Shown here one piece after another: positions 29,330-40,063 of a DNA stretch of 64,000 nucleotides. The DNA comes from Devosia salina (GTDB lineage Bacteria; Pseudomonadota; Alphaproteobacteria; Rhizobiales; Devosiaceae). Each line of letters begins with the position of its first letter. Within the stretch, counting starts at the first letter, position 1. The stretch lies in contig NZ_CP080590.1 of NCBI RefSeq assembly GCF_019504385.1, positions 4,207,501 to 4,271,500 of the forward strand, written 5' to 3'. A program made the position numbers and the translations under genes. The notes below the pieces were generated by a model that searched no databases, was not told the origin of the DNA, and saw only the letters and a list, made by a program, of their open reading frames with translations.

Positions 29330-29911
29330 TCAGCGCGCCTTTGCGTTCTCGACCCGCAGCAGCTGATGGATGACCGACCCGCTTGCCGGGGGGCCTTCTG
29401 GCACCAGCTTAACCCGCTCTCCGGCAAATGCCGGCGTGCCGCCCCCGAGCAGGATCGGCACGATGTGCAGCCTGATGAGGTCGACCTGTCCGGCGCGCAG
29501 CAATTGCCGGGCAACGCTGGCGCCCAGGATATTGATATTGTCCTCGCCCGCCATGTCCCTGGCGCCTCCCGCAGCCTGCTCAAGCGCCCCGAAAAAGAAC
29601 GTGCCGCCATTGTCGCCTGCCAGCGCGGCGCGGGGGCGGTTGGTGATGACGAAACAGTCAATGCCGGCCCAGGGCGTGCCGCCCCAGATGGTGAGGGCCA
29701 GGTCGAAGGTGTGCCGGCCAATGATCGTGGCGCCGAGATCGGCGTTCACCGCGTCCAGAACTGCCCGGTCCGTGGCGCCACCGGGTCCCTCGCCGGCCAT
29801 CCAGCTATGGAGGGCCTCGCCCCCGTCACCCATGGGGGCCTCAGGGCGCACATTGGGACCGGTCGTGAACCCATCCAGCGACATGGAGACGTCCCATATG
29901 ATCCGTGCCAT
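29330..29911 (-). CDS. dihydrofolate reductase-like (RibD C-terminal) protein
   Basis: A 193-aa protein of the RibD_C/DHFR superfamily. It shows MARIIWDVSMSLDGFTTG, ATIIGRHTFD, and INILGASVARQLLRAGQVDLI followed by LHIVPILLGGGTPAF. Such stand-alone proteins are NADPH-dependent reductases of uncertain substrate, and it should not be read as the housekeeping DHFR. It lies downstream of pnp, beyond the pnp terminator. Confidence 0.85.
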   Translation of the reverse strand: MARIIWDVSMSLDGFTTGPNVRPEAPMGDGGEALHSWMAGEGPGGATDRAVLDAVNADLGATIIGRHTFDLALTIWGGTPWAGIDCFVITNRPRAALAGDNGGTFFFGALEQAAGGARDMAGEDNINILGASVARQLLRAGQVDLIRLHIVPILLGGGTPAFAGERVKLVPEGPPASGSVIHQLLRVENAKAR

Positions 29912-29978
29912 GCCAGTCCTCCGCGTCCGATGTTCTTATCAGATGACGGAACACCGGCGGCCAGTTCGACAGGGCGCG

Positions 29979-30010
29979 CAAAAAAGAGGCCCGGATCGCT
30001 CCGGGCCTCT
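29979..30010 (-). terminator. intrinsic terminator of pnp
   Basis: AGAGGCCCGG and CCGGGCCTCT make a perfect 10-bp stem; on the minus strand a run of T follows. It lies 28 bp after the pnp stop. Confidence 0.9.
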
Positions 30011-30037
30011 GCAGTTCTTTGCGGGGAAGACGGCGCC

Positions 30038-32182
<2,145 letters not shown>

Positions 32183-32418
32183 TTCTTGTTTCGTCTTTCC
32201 ATTCTGCCGGAAGCGCGGGAACGCGGGGCTTAGGCTAACGCCCCACGAACGTTTCCGGTGTGCCCGCACTCGGCAAACGCACCCTATGTGCGCGCCGGGC
32301 TCAAAATCAGGCACGGGTTCATGTCTGGCACAGACAGAACATGGACAAGACAATGAGCCTCTCCAGCGGCGGAAGAGGCCGATAATCCTGCCATGCCCCG
32401 GCGGCGCCGGCCTATGGC

Positions 32419-32483
32419 ACCGGTCCTCGGGACCGGCGGGCCCATAAAGGGCAACCGGCGCGGAAGGCTTGCCTCCCGCGCCG
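32419..32483 (-). promoter_or_regulatory. two hairpins between rpsO and pnp
   Basis: A 14-bp stem (32454-32467 with 32470-32483, one G-T pair, two-base loop) lies just after the rpsO stop. A second stem, CCGGTCC (32419-32425) with GGACCGG (32429-32435), follows in the transcript. In E. coli the rpsO-pnp spacer holds an RNase III hairpin that starts pnp autoregulation. A similar role is inferred here. Only weak T-runs follow. The stretch 32183-32418 shows nothing else. Confidence 0.55.
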
Positions 32484-32496
32484 GAAACGTCTCGCC

Positions 32497-32766
32497 TTAG
32501 CGACGCAGACCGAGCTTTTCGATCAGCGTCTTGTAGCGGTTCTCGTCCACCTTCTTGAGGTAGTCGAGCAGCGACCGACGGGTCGAAACCAGCTTCAGCA
32601 GGCCACGGCGGGAATGGTTATCCTTGTTGTGGCCCTTGAAGTGCTCGGTGAGGTTGGCAATGCGCTCGGACAGGATCGCAACCTGGACCTCCGGCGAACC
32701 GGTATCATTGGCCGTGGTGGCGTATTCCTTGATGAGCTGGGTCTTGCGTTCCGCAGTAATCGACAT
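32497..32766 (-). CDS. rpsO: 30S ribosomal protein S15
   Basis: An 89-aa protein binding 16S rRNA and bridging to the large subunit. Start [17 protein letters not shown] at 32766. It carries [15 protein letters not shown] and [16 protein letters not shown], diagnostic of S15. It precedes pnp as usual. It is normally downstream of truB, but here a histidine kinase gene is upstream. Confidence 0.97.
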   Translation of the reverse strand: MSITAERKTQLIKEYATTANDTGSPEVQVAILSERIANLTEHFKGHNKDNHSRRGLLKLVSTRRSLLDYLKKVDENRYKTLIEKLGLRR

Positions 32767-32911
32767 CGGGCATATCCTTTCGAAATTGAGGATGTTGGCC
32801 GCCCCAGCCGGGATGTCGTCCAGGTGGGGCCGTGTAAAGGCAGGCTCGAGGCACAGGGCCCGGAAACCGGCTGGCGCTGCTATAGGGCAATCGAGGGCGA
32901 AATGCCAGAAT

Positions 32912-34618
32912 TTATTGGCTGGAGGCCGGCTCGTCCGGACGGGCCGCGGCAAAATCCGGATCGAGCGCCGAGAGCGGCACCTCGAACAGCCATTCCACCC
33001 CGTCCTCATGGGTCACCCGGTCGACCTGGGCGCCCAGCGCGCCGCCCACCATGGTGCGCAGCACGATGGTGCCGAAGCCCGAGCGCTCGCCCACCACCAG
33101 GGGCCGGCCCAGATGCTCGCGCCAGCGCATGGACAGCGCCTCCGGCCCGGCCTGCCAGCGGAGCTCGAGCCGTCCTTCGGCCTCGGCAAAGGCGCCATAG
33201 CGGGTGGCATTGGTGGCCAGTTCATGCAGCGCCATGCCCAGGATCTGCGCCCCTTGCGGGTTGACGCGCAGATCCGGCCCCGAAATGGTCACGCGATCGG
33301 CTTCGGGCGGGCGGAAGGGCGCGAGTTGCTGGTTGACCAGCTCGCCCAGCATGACGCCGGCGCGGCCATGGGCCAGCAGCAGGTCCGTGGAGCGCGCCAG
33401 CCCCATGATGCGGCGCTCCAGCGCCGAGACATAGCTGGAAATATCGGTGGCGCCCCGCGCCGTCTGCTTGGCCATGGCAGCAATCACCGCCATCTGGTTC
33501 TTCGAGCGATGGGCCAGTTCGCGCATCAGGAACCGGATGTCGCGGTCGGCAATCTGCCTTTGCTCGGAGGCTTCGGCGAGAGCCCGCGAGACTTCCGCGA
33601 TTTCCGCGATCGGATAGCTTCGGGGATAGACCGCTTCGCCGCGCCCGAGCCGGATTGCATCCATCTGCAGGCCCTTGACCGAGCCGCCGATGCGCCTGGC
33701 GATCATGGCCGCGACTGCGGAGGCGAGCAGCGCGATTACCAGGCCCCAGACCCCCAGCTTGACCACCGATTCCTGCAAGGGCTTCTGCACCTGGGCCGCC
33801 GAGGCCCAGGCGATGATGCGCCAGCCGGTATAGCCCGAGCGCCATTCGGCCGTCACCACCGGCTCCCTATTGAGTTCTTCCTCAACCCACACATCGCCCG
33901 GCACATCCGTGCTTGCCTGCCGGATCGGCAGGATGTCGCCGATGTCGAGGGCCGCGTCGCTGGTTGCGGCGATGATGGCGTTGTGGCTGTCCACGAGCGC
34001 GGCGTGCCAGCCCTCCGGCAATTGCCGCGATTGCAGCGATGGCACCAGATTGCGCGCGTTCTGCGTCATGGTGACCAGCTTGACCCGGCCGGCATCGCTC
34101 ACCGGAAGCCAGACATTGAACACATAGGCCTGCGCGACCTGACCGAAGAACAGGGGTGAAATGGTCGCCACGCCCCGCTCCAGGGCGCGCGCCGCCGTCT
34201 CGGCATCCGAGCTGACGTCCAGCGGCGTGCCGAATGCCACGCGGGTGTTGAGCAATTGCGTGTAAGTCTCGTCTACCGCAATCAGATAGGATCCGGTTCC
34301 CGCCAGCGCGCTGAGGGCGCGGTCGTGAAACGAAGCGAGATCGCCATCCAGCAGCGACTGGCTCGTGGACAGCACCCTCAAGGTGGTGGCCATGCCGGCG
34401 ATTTCCCGATCGACGGAGTGGCCCATGGCCTGCACTGTCGTATTGGTCAGGGCCGCCAGCACCTTTTGCTGGGCCGCACTGGTGCTGTTGAGCAGCACCA
34501 ATGCCGCGATCAGCGCGGGAATGAGAATGACGAGCACCAGCGCGATCAGATAGACCGCAATGGGCCTGCCGCGCCGCAGCGGTGCTTGTGCCCCCCTCGG
34601 GACATCAGACTCCACCAT
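32912..34618 (-). CDS. HWE-family sensor histidine kinase
   Basis: A 568-aa membrane sensor. TM1 is about 20-44 and TM2 about 290-312, enclosing a periplasmic dCache-like sensor of about 245 residues. A HAMP segment follows, then a kinase of the HWE class: phosphoacceptor [15 protein letters not shown] (His near 368), N box [12 protein letters not shown] (near 466), and the class-defining W-x-E in SMRWREHLG (near 498). No response regulator is adjacent. HWE kinases in this order often act in the general stress response or light signalling. The signal here is unknown. Confidence 0.9.
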   Translation of the reverse strand: MVESDVPRGAQAPLRRGRPIAVYLIALVLVILIPALIAALVLLNSTSAAQQKVLAALTNTTVQAMGHSVDREIAGMATTLRVLSTSQSLLDGDLASFHDRALSALAGTGSYLIAVDETYTQLLNTRVAFGTPLDVSSDAETAARALERGVATISPLFFGQVAQAYVFNVWLPVSDAGRVKLVTMTQNARNLVPSLQSRQLPEGWHAALVDSHNAIIAATSDAALDIGDILPIRQASTDVPGDVWVEEELNREPVVTAEWRSGYTGWRIIAWASAAQVQKPLQESVVKLGVWGLVIALLASAVAAMIARRIGGSVKGLQMDAIRLGRGEAVYPRSYPIAEIAEVSRALAEASEQRQIADRDIRFLMRELAHRSKNQMAVIAAMAKQTARGATDISSYVSALERRIMGLARSTDLLLAHGRAGVMLGELVNQQLAPFRPPEADRVTISGPDLRVNPQGAQILGMALHELATNATRYGAFAEAEGRLELRWQAGPEALSMRWREHLGRPLVVGERSGFGTIVLRTMVGGALGAQVDRVTHEDGVEWLFEVPLSALDPDFAAARPDEPASSQ

Positions 34619-34666
34619 TTGCCCCAGCTTTCCTTCTGGGCCGCTGCGTCAACTGCGGCCTTATAC

Positions 34667-34861
34667 TCAATACTTGGCGCTGGAATCGCTGGCCGGGAAG
34701 CTTTCGTCCACCGCTTCGTCGGTTTCGTCCCAGTTGTCGGGCTTGTCCTTCATGCTGTCCGGCCCTGAATTGCGGACCTGGACGGGTGAATCCTTGGGGC
34801 CGGGCTTGCGCCCGTTGCGCAGTGCCGCTGCATCGTCCGAATTGCTGTGCTTTTTGCTCAT
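34667..34861 (-). CDS. small acidic protein with a DESFPASD tail
   Basis: A 64-aa hydrophilic protein starting [17 protein letters not shown] at 34861, with AGGAT 9 bases upstream. A longer frame overlapping the miaB start is not supported. The C-terminal [14 protein letters not shown] segment is a motif I have seen at the ends of many small proteobacterial proteins of unknown function. It is likely disordered. It lies just downstream in orientation from nothing obvious and upstream of the HWE kinase gene (48 bp), so co-transcription with the kinase is possible. Confidence 0.6.
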   Translation of the reverse strand: MSKKHSNSDDAAALRNGRKPGPKDSPVQVRNSGPDSMKDKPDNWDETDEAVDESFPASDSSAKY

Positions 34862-34955
34862 GGGCTTGCCATCCTGTGAACTTGTACAACACACGAGAGG
34901 CAAGCGGGTTGCAGGGGCATGGAATCCGTCTGCAGGCTCTGGTAAACAGCCCGAC

Positions 34956-36365
34956 ATGACCAAGACCGAAACCGTGCCCCAGACTGCGCCCAAACGCGTC
35001 TTCATCAAGACCTATGGCTGTCAGATGAACGTCTATGACAGCGATCGCATGGCCGACGCGCTGGCGCCGCACGGCTATATGCCGACGCAGGAAATCGGCG
35101 AGGCGGACCTGGTGCTGCTCAACACCTGCCATATCCGTGAAAAGGCCAGCGAAAAGGTGTTTTCCGAGCTCGGAAGGCTCAAGGAATTGCAGGGCGAAAA
35201 GCGCGCTTCGGGCGGCGACATGATGATCGGCGTAGCCGGCTGCGTCGCCCAGGCCGAAGGCGAGGAAATTGCGCGCCGCGCGCCGGTGGTCGACCTGGTC
35301 TTCGGGCCGCAGGCCTATCATCGCCTGCCCGACATGCTGGAAAAGGCCGAGGCCAACCGGCACATGCATCCCGCGCTCAAGCGCGCCGTGATCGACACCG
35401 ACTTCCCCGAGGAAGACAAGTTCGAGCATCTGCCGGCGGCGAAGAAGGAAGTGACCATCAAGCGTGGTCTGACCGCTTTTCTCACCGTGCAGGAAGGCTG
35501 CGACAAGTTCTGTTCCTTCTGCGTGGTGCCCTATACCCGTGGCGCCGAGGTCAGCCGTCCGGTAGCCCAGGTTCTGGCTGAAGCGCGGGGCCTTGTCGAG
35601 GCTGGGGTGAAGGAAATCACCCTGCTCGGCCAGAACGTCAACGCCTATCACGGCATCGACGCTGCCGGCCGCGATGTGGGGCTGGGGGAACTGGCTTTCC
35701 TCCTCGCCGAAATCCCAGGCCTCGAACGCCTGCGCTACACCACCAGCCATCCGCGTGACATGGATGACGCGCTGATCGCCGCCCATCGCGACCTGCCTCT
35801 GCTCATGCCCTATCTGCACCTGCCGGTGCAGTCCGGTTCGGACCGGATTCTGAAGGCCATGAACCGCAAGCATACGGCCGCCGAATATCTTGCGCTGATC
35901 GAGCGCATCAAGACCGCGCGCCCCGACATGGCGCTGTCGGGCGATTTCATCGTCGGCTTCCCCGGCGAGACCGACCAGGATTTTGAGGATACGCTGAGCA
36001 TCATCCGCGAAACCGGCTATGCCTCGGCCTATTCCTTCAAGTATTCCGCCCGCCCCGGCACGCCGGGCGCCAATCTCACCGACCAGATCGCCGAAGAGGT
36101 CAAGACCGAGCGCCTCTATCGCCTGCAGGAATTGGTCAACCAGCAGACCGCCGACTTCCACGCCTCCTGCGTGGGCAAGACGCTGCCGGTGCTGATCGAG
36201 CGCGAGGGCCGCATGCCGGGCCAGGTCGGTGGCCGCTCGCCCTATCTCCAGGCCGTGCATCTGGATGGTTCGCCCGACCTCATCGGCGCCATCCATGAGG
36301 TGGAGATTGTCGGCACCAGCACCAATTCGCTGGTCGGGCGGCTGAAGCAGGCCGTGGCGGCTTAG
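34956..36365 (+). CDS. miaB: tRNA-2-methylthio-N6-isopentenyladenosine synthase
   Basis: A 469-aa radical-SAM methylthiotransferase acting on A37 of tRNAs. The ATG at 34956 is the likely start; an upstream open extension was rejected. The N-terminal UPF0004 cluster ([36 protein letters not shown]) is followed by radical-SAM Cys in [17 protein letters not shown], then a C-terminal TRAM domain. It normally leads straight into phoH; here a toxin-antitoxin pair intervenes. Confidence 0.96.
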   Translation: MTKTETVPQTAPKRVFIKTYGCQMNVYDSDRMADALAPHGYMPTQEIGEADLVLLNTCHIREKASEKVFSELGRLKELQGEKRASGGDMMIGVAGCVAQAEGEEIARRAPVVDLVFGPQAYHRLPDMLEKAEANRHMHPALKRAVIDTDFPEEDKFEHLPAAKKEVTIKRGLTAFLTVQEGCDKFCSFCVVPYTRGAEVSRPVAQVLAEARGLVEAGVKEITLLGQNVNAYHGIDAAGRDVGLGELAFLLAEIPGLERLRYTTSHPRDMDDALIAAHRDLPLLMPYLHLPVQSGSDRILKAMNRKHTAAEYLALIERIKTARPDMALSGDFIVGFPGETDQDFEDTLSIIRETGYASAYSFKYSARPGTPGANLTDQIAEEVKTERLYRLQELVNQQTADFHASCVGKTLPVLIEREGRMPGQVGGRSPYLQAVHLDGSPDLIGAIHEVEIVGTSTNSLVGRLKQAVAA

Positions 36366-36406
36366 CAGGAATCTGGAGCAATCAACAACGCTTCGAGCGC
36401 CGTACT

Positions 36407-36685
36407 CTAGGCCACCGCCTGCGCCACCATTTCAGGATGCCGCCCGATCACCTTCACATAGGCCACGGCAAAATCAGGCGCCGTGACCCGCGCCTGTTCC
36501 CAGTCCCGCAAGGTGCCAACTGGCACGCGGAAGCGGGTGGCAAATTCAGTCTGGGACAGACCCAGATCGGTCCGCGTCTTGCGGATCAGGCGGGCGCGCT
36601 GGCCACGCTCTAATCCCTGGGCCGTGACGTCGAAGTCCTCGGGATCGTTGGGATCAGCCGGCAGCACTATAGTTTCGTTCTTCAT
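36407..36685 (-). CDS. HTH antitoxin partner of BrnT-type toxin
   Basis: A 92-aa protein. The N-terminal 35 residues (PADPNDPEDFDVTAQGLERG) are acidic. The C-terminal two-thirds is a Cro/C1-type HTH (IRKTRTDLGLSQTEFATRF, then VPVGTLRDWEQ). The classical partner of BrnT is BrnA, a ribbon-helix-helix protein, so this pair differs. AAGGAG precedes the ATG at 36685. It overlaps the toxin gene by 32 bp, implying translational coupling. Confidence 0.75.
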   Translation of the reverse strand: MKNETIVLPADPNDPEDFDVTAQGLERGQRARLIRKTRTDLGLSQTEFATRFRVPVGTLRDWEQARVTAPDFAVAYVKVIGRHPEMVAQAVA

Positions 36686-36929
36686 TCCTGTTGCTCCTTC
36701 GCACCGACATGAAGCGGGGCAGGTCGACTCTCCAGACAAAGACCCCGGTAAACAACTTGCCGCCAACCAGGCCCACCACCTTGAACCGCTCTTCGCCGTC
36801 TATTTCGCGGATCGAGGGCATAATCATGTGGCTTTCGTCCTCGAAAATTCGATCGCCAAAGGCCAGTGACACCCCATGCTTGGCAAGGTTGATCGCGTCC
36901 TTGGTGGGGTCGAACCTGTCAGACGTCAT
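36654..36929 (-). CDS. BrnT-family (DUF497) toxin
   Basis: A 91-aa RelE-like ribonuclease toxin candidate. Family pattern: FDPTKDAINLAKHGVSLAFG, then IFEDESHMIMPS, EERFKVVGLVGG and FMSVRRSNRNEERNY. The conserved basic and aromatic residues of BrnT active sites are visible. It is the first gene of the pair, starting 9 bp from a perfect palindrome. Activity is inferred from the family. Confidence 0.85.
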   Translation of the reverse strand: MTSDRFDPTKDAINLAKHGVSLAFGDRIFEDESHMIMPSIREIDGEERFKVVGLVGGKLFTGVFVWRVDLPRFMSVRRSNRNEERNYSAAG

Positions 36930-36937
36930 CGTTCATA

Positions 36938-36956
36938 TATACGGGATTTCCGTATA
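36938..36956. promoter_or_regulatory. probable operator of the BrnT/HTH pair
   Basis: TATACGG (36938-36944) and CCGTATA (36950-36956) are perfect 7-bp arms around GATTT, immediately upstream of the toxin ATG on the minus strand. The position and symmetry suit autorepression by the HTH antitoxin or the complex. Confidence 0.6.
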
Positions 36957-36983
36957 AACCGCAATCGCGATGCGATCACTCGC

Positions 36984-37061
36984 CCGCCATTCGAGCTTAG
37001 CTCTCATGGCCTTGCCGCCTCAAATCGCTCCACTGGAGCGATTTGCGCCCTTGGCGACGGC
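36984..37061 (+). repeat. dispersed palindromic repeat, copy A
   Basis: The core is a perfect inverted repeat with 12-bp arms: CAAATCGCTCCA (37021-37032) and TGGAGCGATTTG (37034-37045). It is preceded by GCCATTCG and TGGCCTT. Flanks and core match the reverse complement of 52801-52880, so this is one member of a repeat family of about 75 bp. It separates the toxin-antitoxin promoter from phoH; the rest of 36957-37166 shows no gene. Confidence 0.65.
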
Positions 37062-37166
37062 GGCAAGCGTCACAATATTGCTACAGACAACGAACCCAAA
37101 TCAGCCTAGCCTCGTTGTGGTCAGGGCGACGCGCTCCGCGGCGCCCCATTCGGGAGCCGAGAAAGT

Positions 37167-38240
37167 TTGAGCAGGCACTTGCCACCCACCGCCGATAACG
37201 CCCTCGCATCGCAACTCGAACTCGCCTTTGAAGACAATCGCCTGGCTGCCCAGCTTTATGGCGATTTCGACCAGAACCTCGCCCTCATCGAACAGCGCCT
37301 TGCCGTCAGCGCCACGCCGCGCGGCAATCATGTGTTGCTCAAGGGTGCGGCATCCAAGGTCGATCAGGCGCGCCGGGTGCTGGAATCGCTCTATGCCGGC
37401 CTCGAAGAGGGCCGCGCCATCGACATTGCCGATGTCGATGCGGTCATCCGCATGATCGAGACCGAGGACAGCCAGCTCACCCTCCCAACGCTCGAGCGCA
37501 AGGGCAAGGTGCGCATGGCCCAGATCGCCACCCGCAAATCCACCATTGTCGCCCGCACCCCGGCGCAGGACGCCTATATGCGGGCCATGGAGCGGAGCGA
37601 GCTGGTCTTCGGCACCGGCCCGGCCGGTACCGGCAAGACCTATCTGGCCGTGGCCCATGCCGCGAGCCTGCTGGAGCGCGGCGACATCAACCGCATCATC
37701 CTTTCGCGGCCCGCCGTCGAGGCCGGCGAGCGCCTGGGGTTCCTTCCCGGCGACATGAAGGAAAAGGTCGACCCCTATCTGCGGCCGCTCTATGACGCGC
37801 TTTACGACATGATGAAGCCCGAAAATGTCGAGCGCTGCATCACCTCGGGCATTATCGAAGTGGCGCCGCTCGCCTTCATGCGCGGCCGGACCCTCTCCAA
37901 TGCGGTGGTCATCCTCGACGAGGCGCAGAACACCACCTCCATGCAGATGAAAATGTTCCTCACCCGCCTGGGCGAGAACTCCAAGATGATCGTCACCGGC
38001 GACCCGACCCAGGTCGACCTGCCGCGCGGCGAGAAATCGGGCCTGGTCGAGGCCGTCAGCCTGCTCGATGGGGTCGAGGGGGTCCATGTGTCCCGCTTCG
38101 GCGACAAGGACGTGGTGCGCCATGCGCTTGTCGGCCGCATCGTTCGGGCCTATGAGGCAGACACTGCACGACGTCTGGCTCAGAAGGACGGCGACAAGGA
38201 AGGGCTGGCGCGTACACTGGGCATTGCACCGCGAAGCTGA
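37167..38240 (+). CDS. PhoH-like ATPase
   Basis: A 357-aa cytoplasmic P-loop ATPase of the YbeZ/PhoH type that works with YbeY in RNA processing. The start is a TTG at 37167 (SRHLPPTADNALAS follows) with GGGAG upstream. A KH-like N-terminal domain of about 90 residues precedes Walker A GPAGTGKTYLAV and Walker B VVILDEAQNTT. It is 35 bp upstream of ybeY. Confidence 0.93.
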   Translation: MSRHLPPTADNALASQLELAFEDNRLAAQLYGDFDQNLALIEQRLAVSATPRGNHVLLKGAASKVDQARRVLESLYAGLEEGRAIDIADVDAVIRMIETEDSQLTLPTLERKGKVRMAQIATRKSTIVARTPAQDAYMRAMERSELVFGTGPAGTGKTYLAVAHAASLLERGDINRIILSRPAVEAGERLGFLPGDMKEKVDPYLRPLYDALYDMMKPENVERCITSGIIEVAPLAFMRGRTLSNAVVILDEAQNTTSMQMKMFLTRLGENSKMIVTGDPTQVDLPRGEKSGLVEAVSLLDGVEGVHVSRFGDKDVVRHALVGRIVRAYEADTARRLAQKDGDKEGLARTLGIAPRS

Positions 38241-38275
38241 GCCCGCGCTCAGCTTCAAGAGGTGAAGAACACGCC

Positions 38276-38752
38276 ATGCCGGTAGCCCCGCCCCTGGAAA
38301 TCGCCGTCATCCGCAATGCGGAGGGCTGGCCCGATCATTTCGACGCCCTGGCCGAAAAGGCCGTGCTGGCGGCCTTGGCGGGCGCCAAGCCGAAGATCAA
38401 GGGCGCCGCCGAGATTTCGGTGCTGCTGACCGATGATGCCGAACAGCGCGAACTCAATGCGCAATGGCGCGGAAAAGACAGTTCGACCAATGTGTTGAGC
38501 TTTCCCCAGATCGAGCCTTTCGATCCGGTCATCGGCCTTCTGGGCGATATCACCCTGGCGCGTGAAACGCTCGAGCGCGAGGCCGCCGAGCTGGGCAAGA
38601 GCCTCGAGGATCATTTCACCCACCTTATGGTGCATGGATTTCTCCACATTTTGGGGTATGATCATCTCGATGAGGCCGAGGCCCTTCAAATGGAGGGGCT
38701 GGAAACCCAGATACTGGCAGGATTGGGGATTGATGACCCCTATGCCGATTGA
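38276..38752 (+). CDS. ybeY: endoribonuclease YbeY
   Basis: A 158-aa metal-dependent RNase for 16S rRNA maturation and ribosome quality control. The zinc motif HLMVHGFLHILGYDH carries three histidines. STNVLSFPQ is the second signature. It lies between phoH and corC, as in most proteobacteria. Confidence 0.96.
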   Translation: MPVAPPLEIAVIRNAEGWPDHFDALAEKAVLAALAGAKPKIKGAAEISVLLTDDAEQRELNAQWRGKDSSTNVLSFPQIEPFDPVIGLLGDITLARETLEREAAELGKSLEDHFTHLMVHGFLHILGYDHLDEAEALQMEGLETQILAGLGIDDPYAD

Positions 38753-38838
38753 GTTTCTGCCAGGAACCCCCACATCACTTGGGGCATTTCCGGTCTCATG
38801 GGAAAGACAGAAGCCGCAAGCTGCGCGGCACGAGATGA

Positions 38839-39873
38839 ATGAACGATAGCGACACAAGTGCCCCCCGGGTGGCCGAAAACCCCGAGCCTCCCTCTAGTCC
38901 CGCCTCCGCTGCAACGCGGGGGCCGAGCCTGTGGAACCGCATCCGGAGCCTGATGGCCCGGACCACGGTTTCCCTGCGCGATGATCTGCAGGTGGCGCTG
39001 GACGATAGCCGGAGCCCCGAAACCGCCGACTTCTCGGAAAGCGAGCGGCTGATCCTGCAGAATGTGCTCAAGCTCTCCAAGGTGTCGATCGACGACGTCA
39101 TGGTCGAGCGTTCCGACATCCAAGCCGTGCCCTCCGACATCAATCTGGGCACGCTTCTGGCCCGCTTCCGCCAGGTCGGGCACTCGCGCCTGCCGGTCTA
39201 TGAGGATGGCCTCGACAACATCGTGGGCTTCATCCACATCAAGGACGCGCTGCAAAAGATCACCGAGCCGGTGACCGACCCCGAAAAGGACGTGCCGGTC
39301 AAACTGCTCTCGACGGCCCTGAGGCAGAAGATCGGCAAGCTCGGCATCATGCGCACGGCCATGTTCGTGCCCACCTTCATGCCGGCGGCAGACCTCCTGC
39401 AATCCATGCGCGCCAGCCGCACCCACATGGCCATCGTGGTCGATGAATATGGCGGCACCGACGGGCTGGTCACCATCGAGGATCTGCTCGAAGCCGTTGT
39501 CGGCGAGATCGAGGACGAACACGACGTGACCGAGGCGGCGCTGATCCGCAAGGTCGGCGAGGATGTCTTTGTCGCCAATGCACGCGCCGAGCTCGAGGAC
39601 GTCCAGGCCATGATCGGGCCGGATTTCGACCCCGGCGAACATGCCGAGGATGTCGATACCATTGGTGGCCTGGTCTTCGACCTGGCTGGCCACGTGCCCA
39701 AGCGCGGCGAGCGGATCAACGGCATCAAGGGTTTCGAGTTCGAAGTGCTGGCCGCCGACAGTCGCCGCGTCAAACGGCTCCGCATCCACCGCAAGCGCGA
39801 CCAGATCGTTGCCATCGAACCGCTGGCCATCACCGACCAGCGCTCCCTCGGGGAAAAACTGGCGGCGGAATAG
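38839..39873 (+). CDS. CBS-domain hemolysin/CorC-family protein
   Basis: A 344-aa soluble protein. A short N-terminal region is followed by two CBS domains (about 85-225, with VMVERSDIQAVPSDI and HMAIVVDEYGGTDGLVTIEDLLEAVVGEI) and a CorC_HlyC domain at the C-terminus (about 240-320). It is implicated in magnesium or cobalt efflux or membrane stress. The usual next gene, lnt, is missing; a repeat cluster and a convergent dehydrogenase follow. Confidence 0.92.
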   Translation: MNDSDTSAPRVAENPEPPSSPASAATRGPSLWNRIRSLMARTTVSLRDDLQVALDDSRSPETADFSESERLILQNVLKLSKVSIDDVMVERSDIQAVPSDINLGTLLARFRQVGHSRLPVYEDGLDNIVGFIHIKDALQKITEPVTDPEKDVPVKLLSTALRQKIGKLGIMRTAMFVPTFMPAADLLQSMRASRTHMAIVVDEYGGTDGLVTIEDLLEAVVGEIEDEHDVTEAALIRKVGEDVFVANARAELEDVQAMIGPDFDPGEHAEDVDTIGGLVFDLAGHVPKRGERINGIKGFEFEVLAADSRRVKRLRIHRKRDQIVAIEPLAITDQRSLGEKLAAE

Positions 39874-39927
39874 CGCGGCCGACCAAAATAGTGCCGAGCG
39901 CCCGCCTTGAGCGCTGGCACCTGCCCG

Positions 39928-40046
39928 TCACCCCACCCTCATTCCCTCCCCATCAAGGGGAGGGAGGCGCAGGGCCGTCGTGTCCGTGTTCATCGTCTCC
40001 CTCCCCCCTGTGGGGAGGGATCAAGGGTGGGGGTGCCGGACTGTCC
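39928..40046. repeat. paired extragenic palindromic repeat (locus 4)
   Basis: Between the convergent ends of corC and the FAD/Fe-S dehydrogenase gene. The left unit is CACCCCACCCTCATTCCCTC plus AAGGGGAGGGAGG. The right unit contains CTCCCTCCCCCCTGTGGGGA and AGGGTGGGGGT, nearly identical to the left unit of locus 3. The pair is head to head. Confidence 0.75.
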
Positions 40047-40063
40047 GCAAGGGTGGGACTAGT

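Noticed and set aside
34605..36296. A 563-codon minus-strand frame opposite miaB
   Set aside because: Antisense shadow of a clear MiaB coding sequence; no ribosome site or domain.
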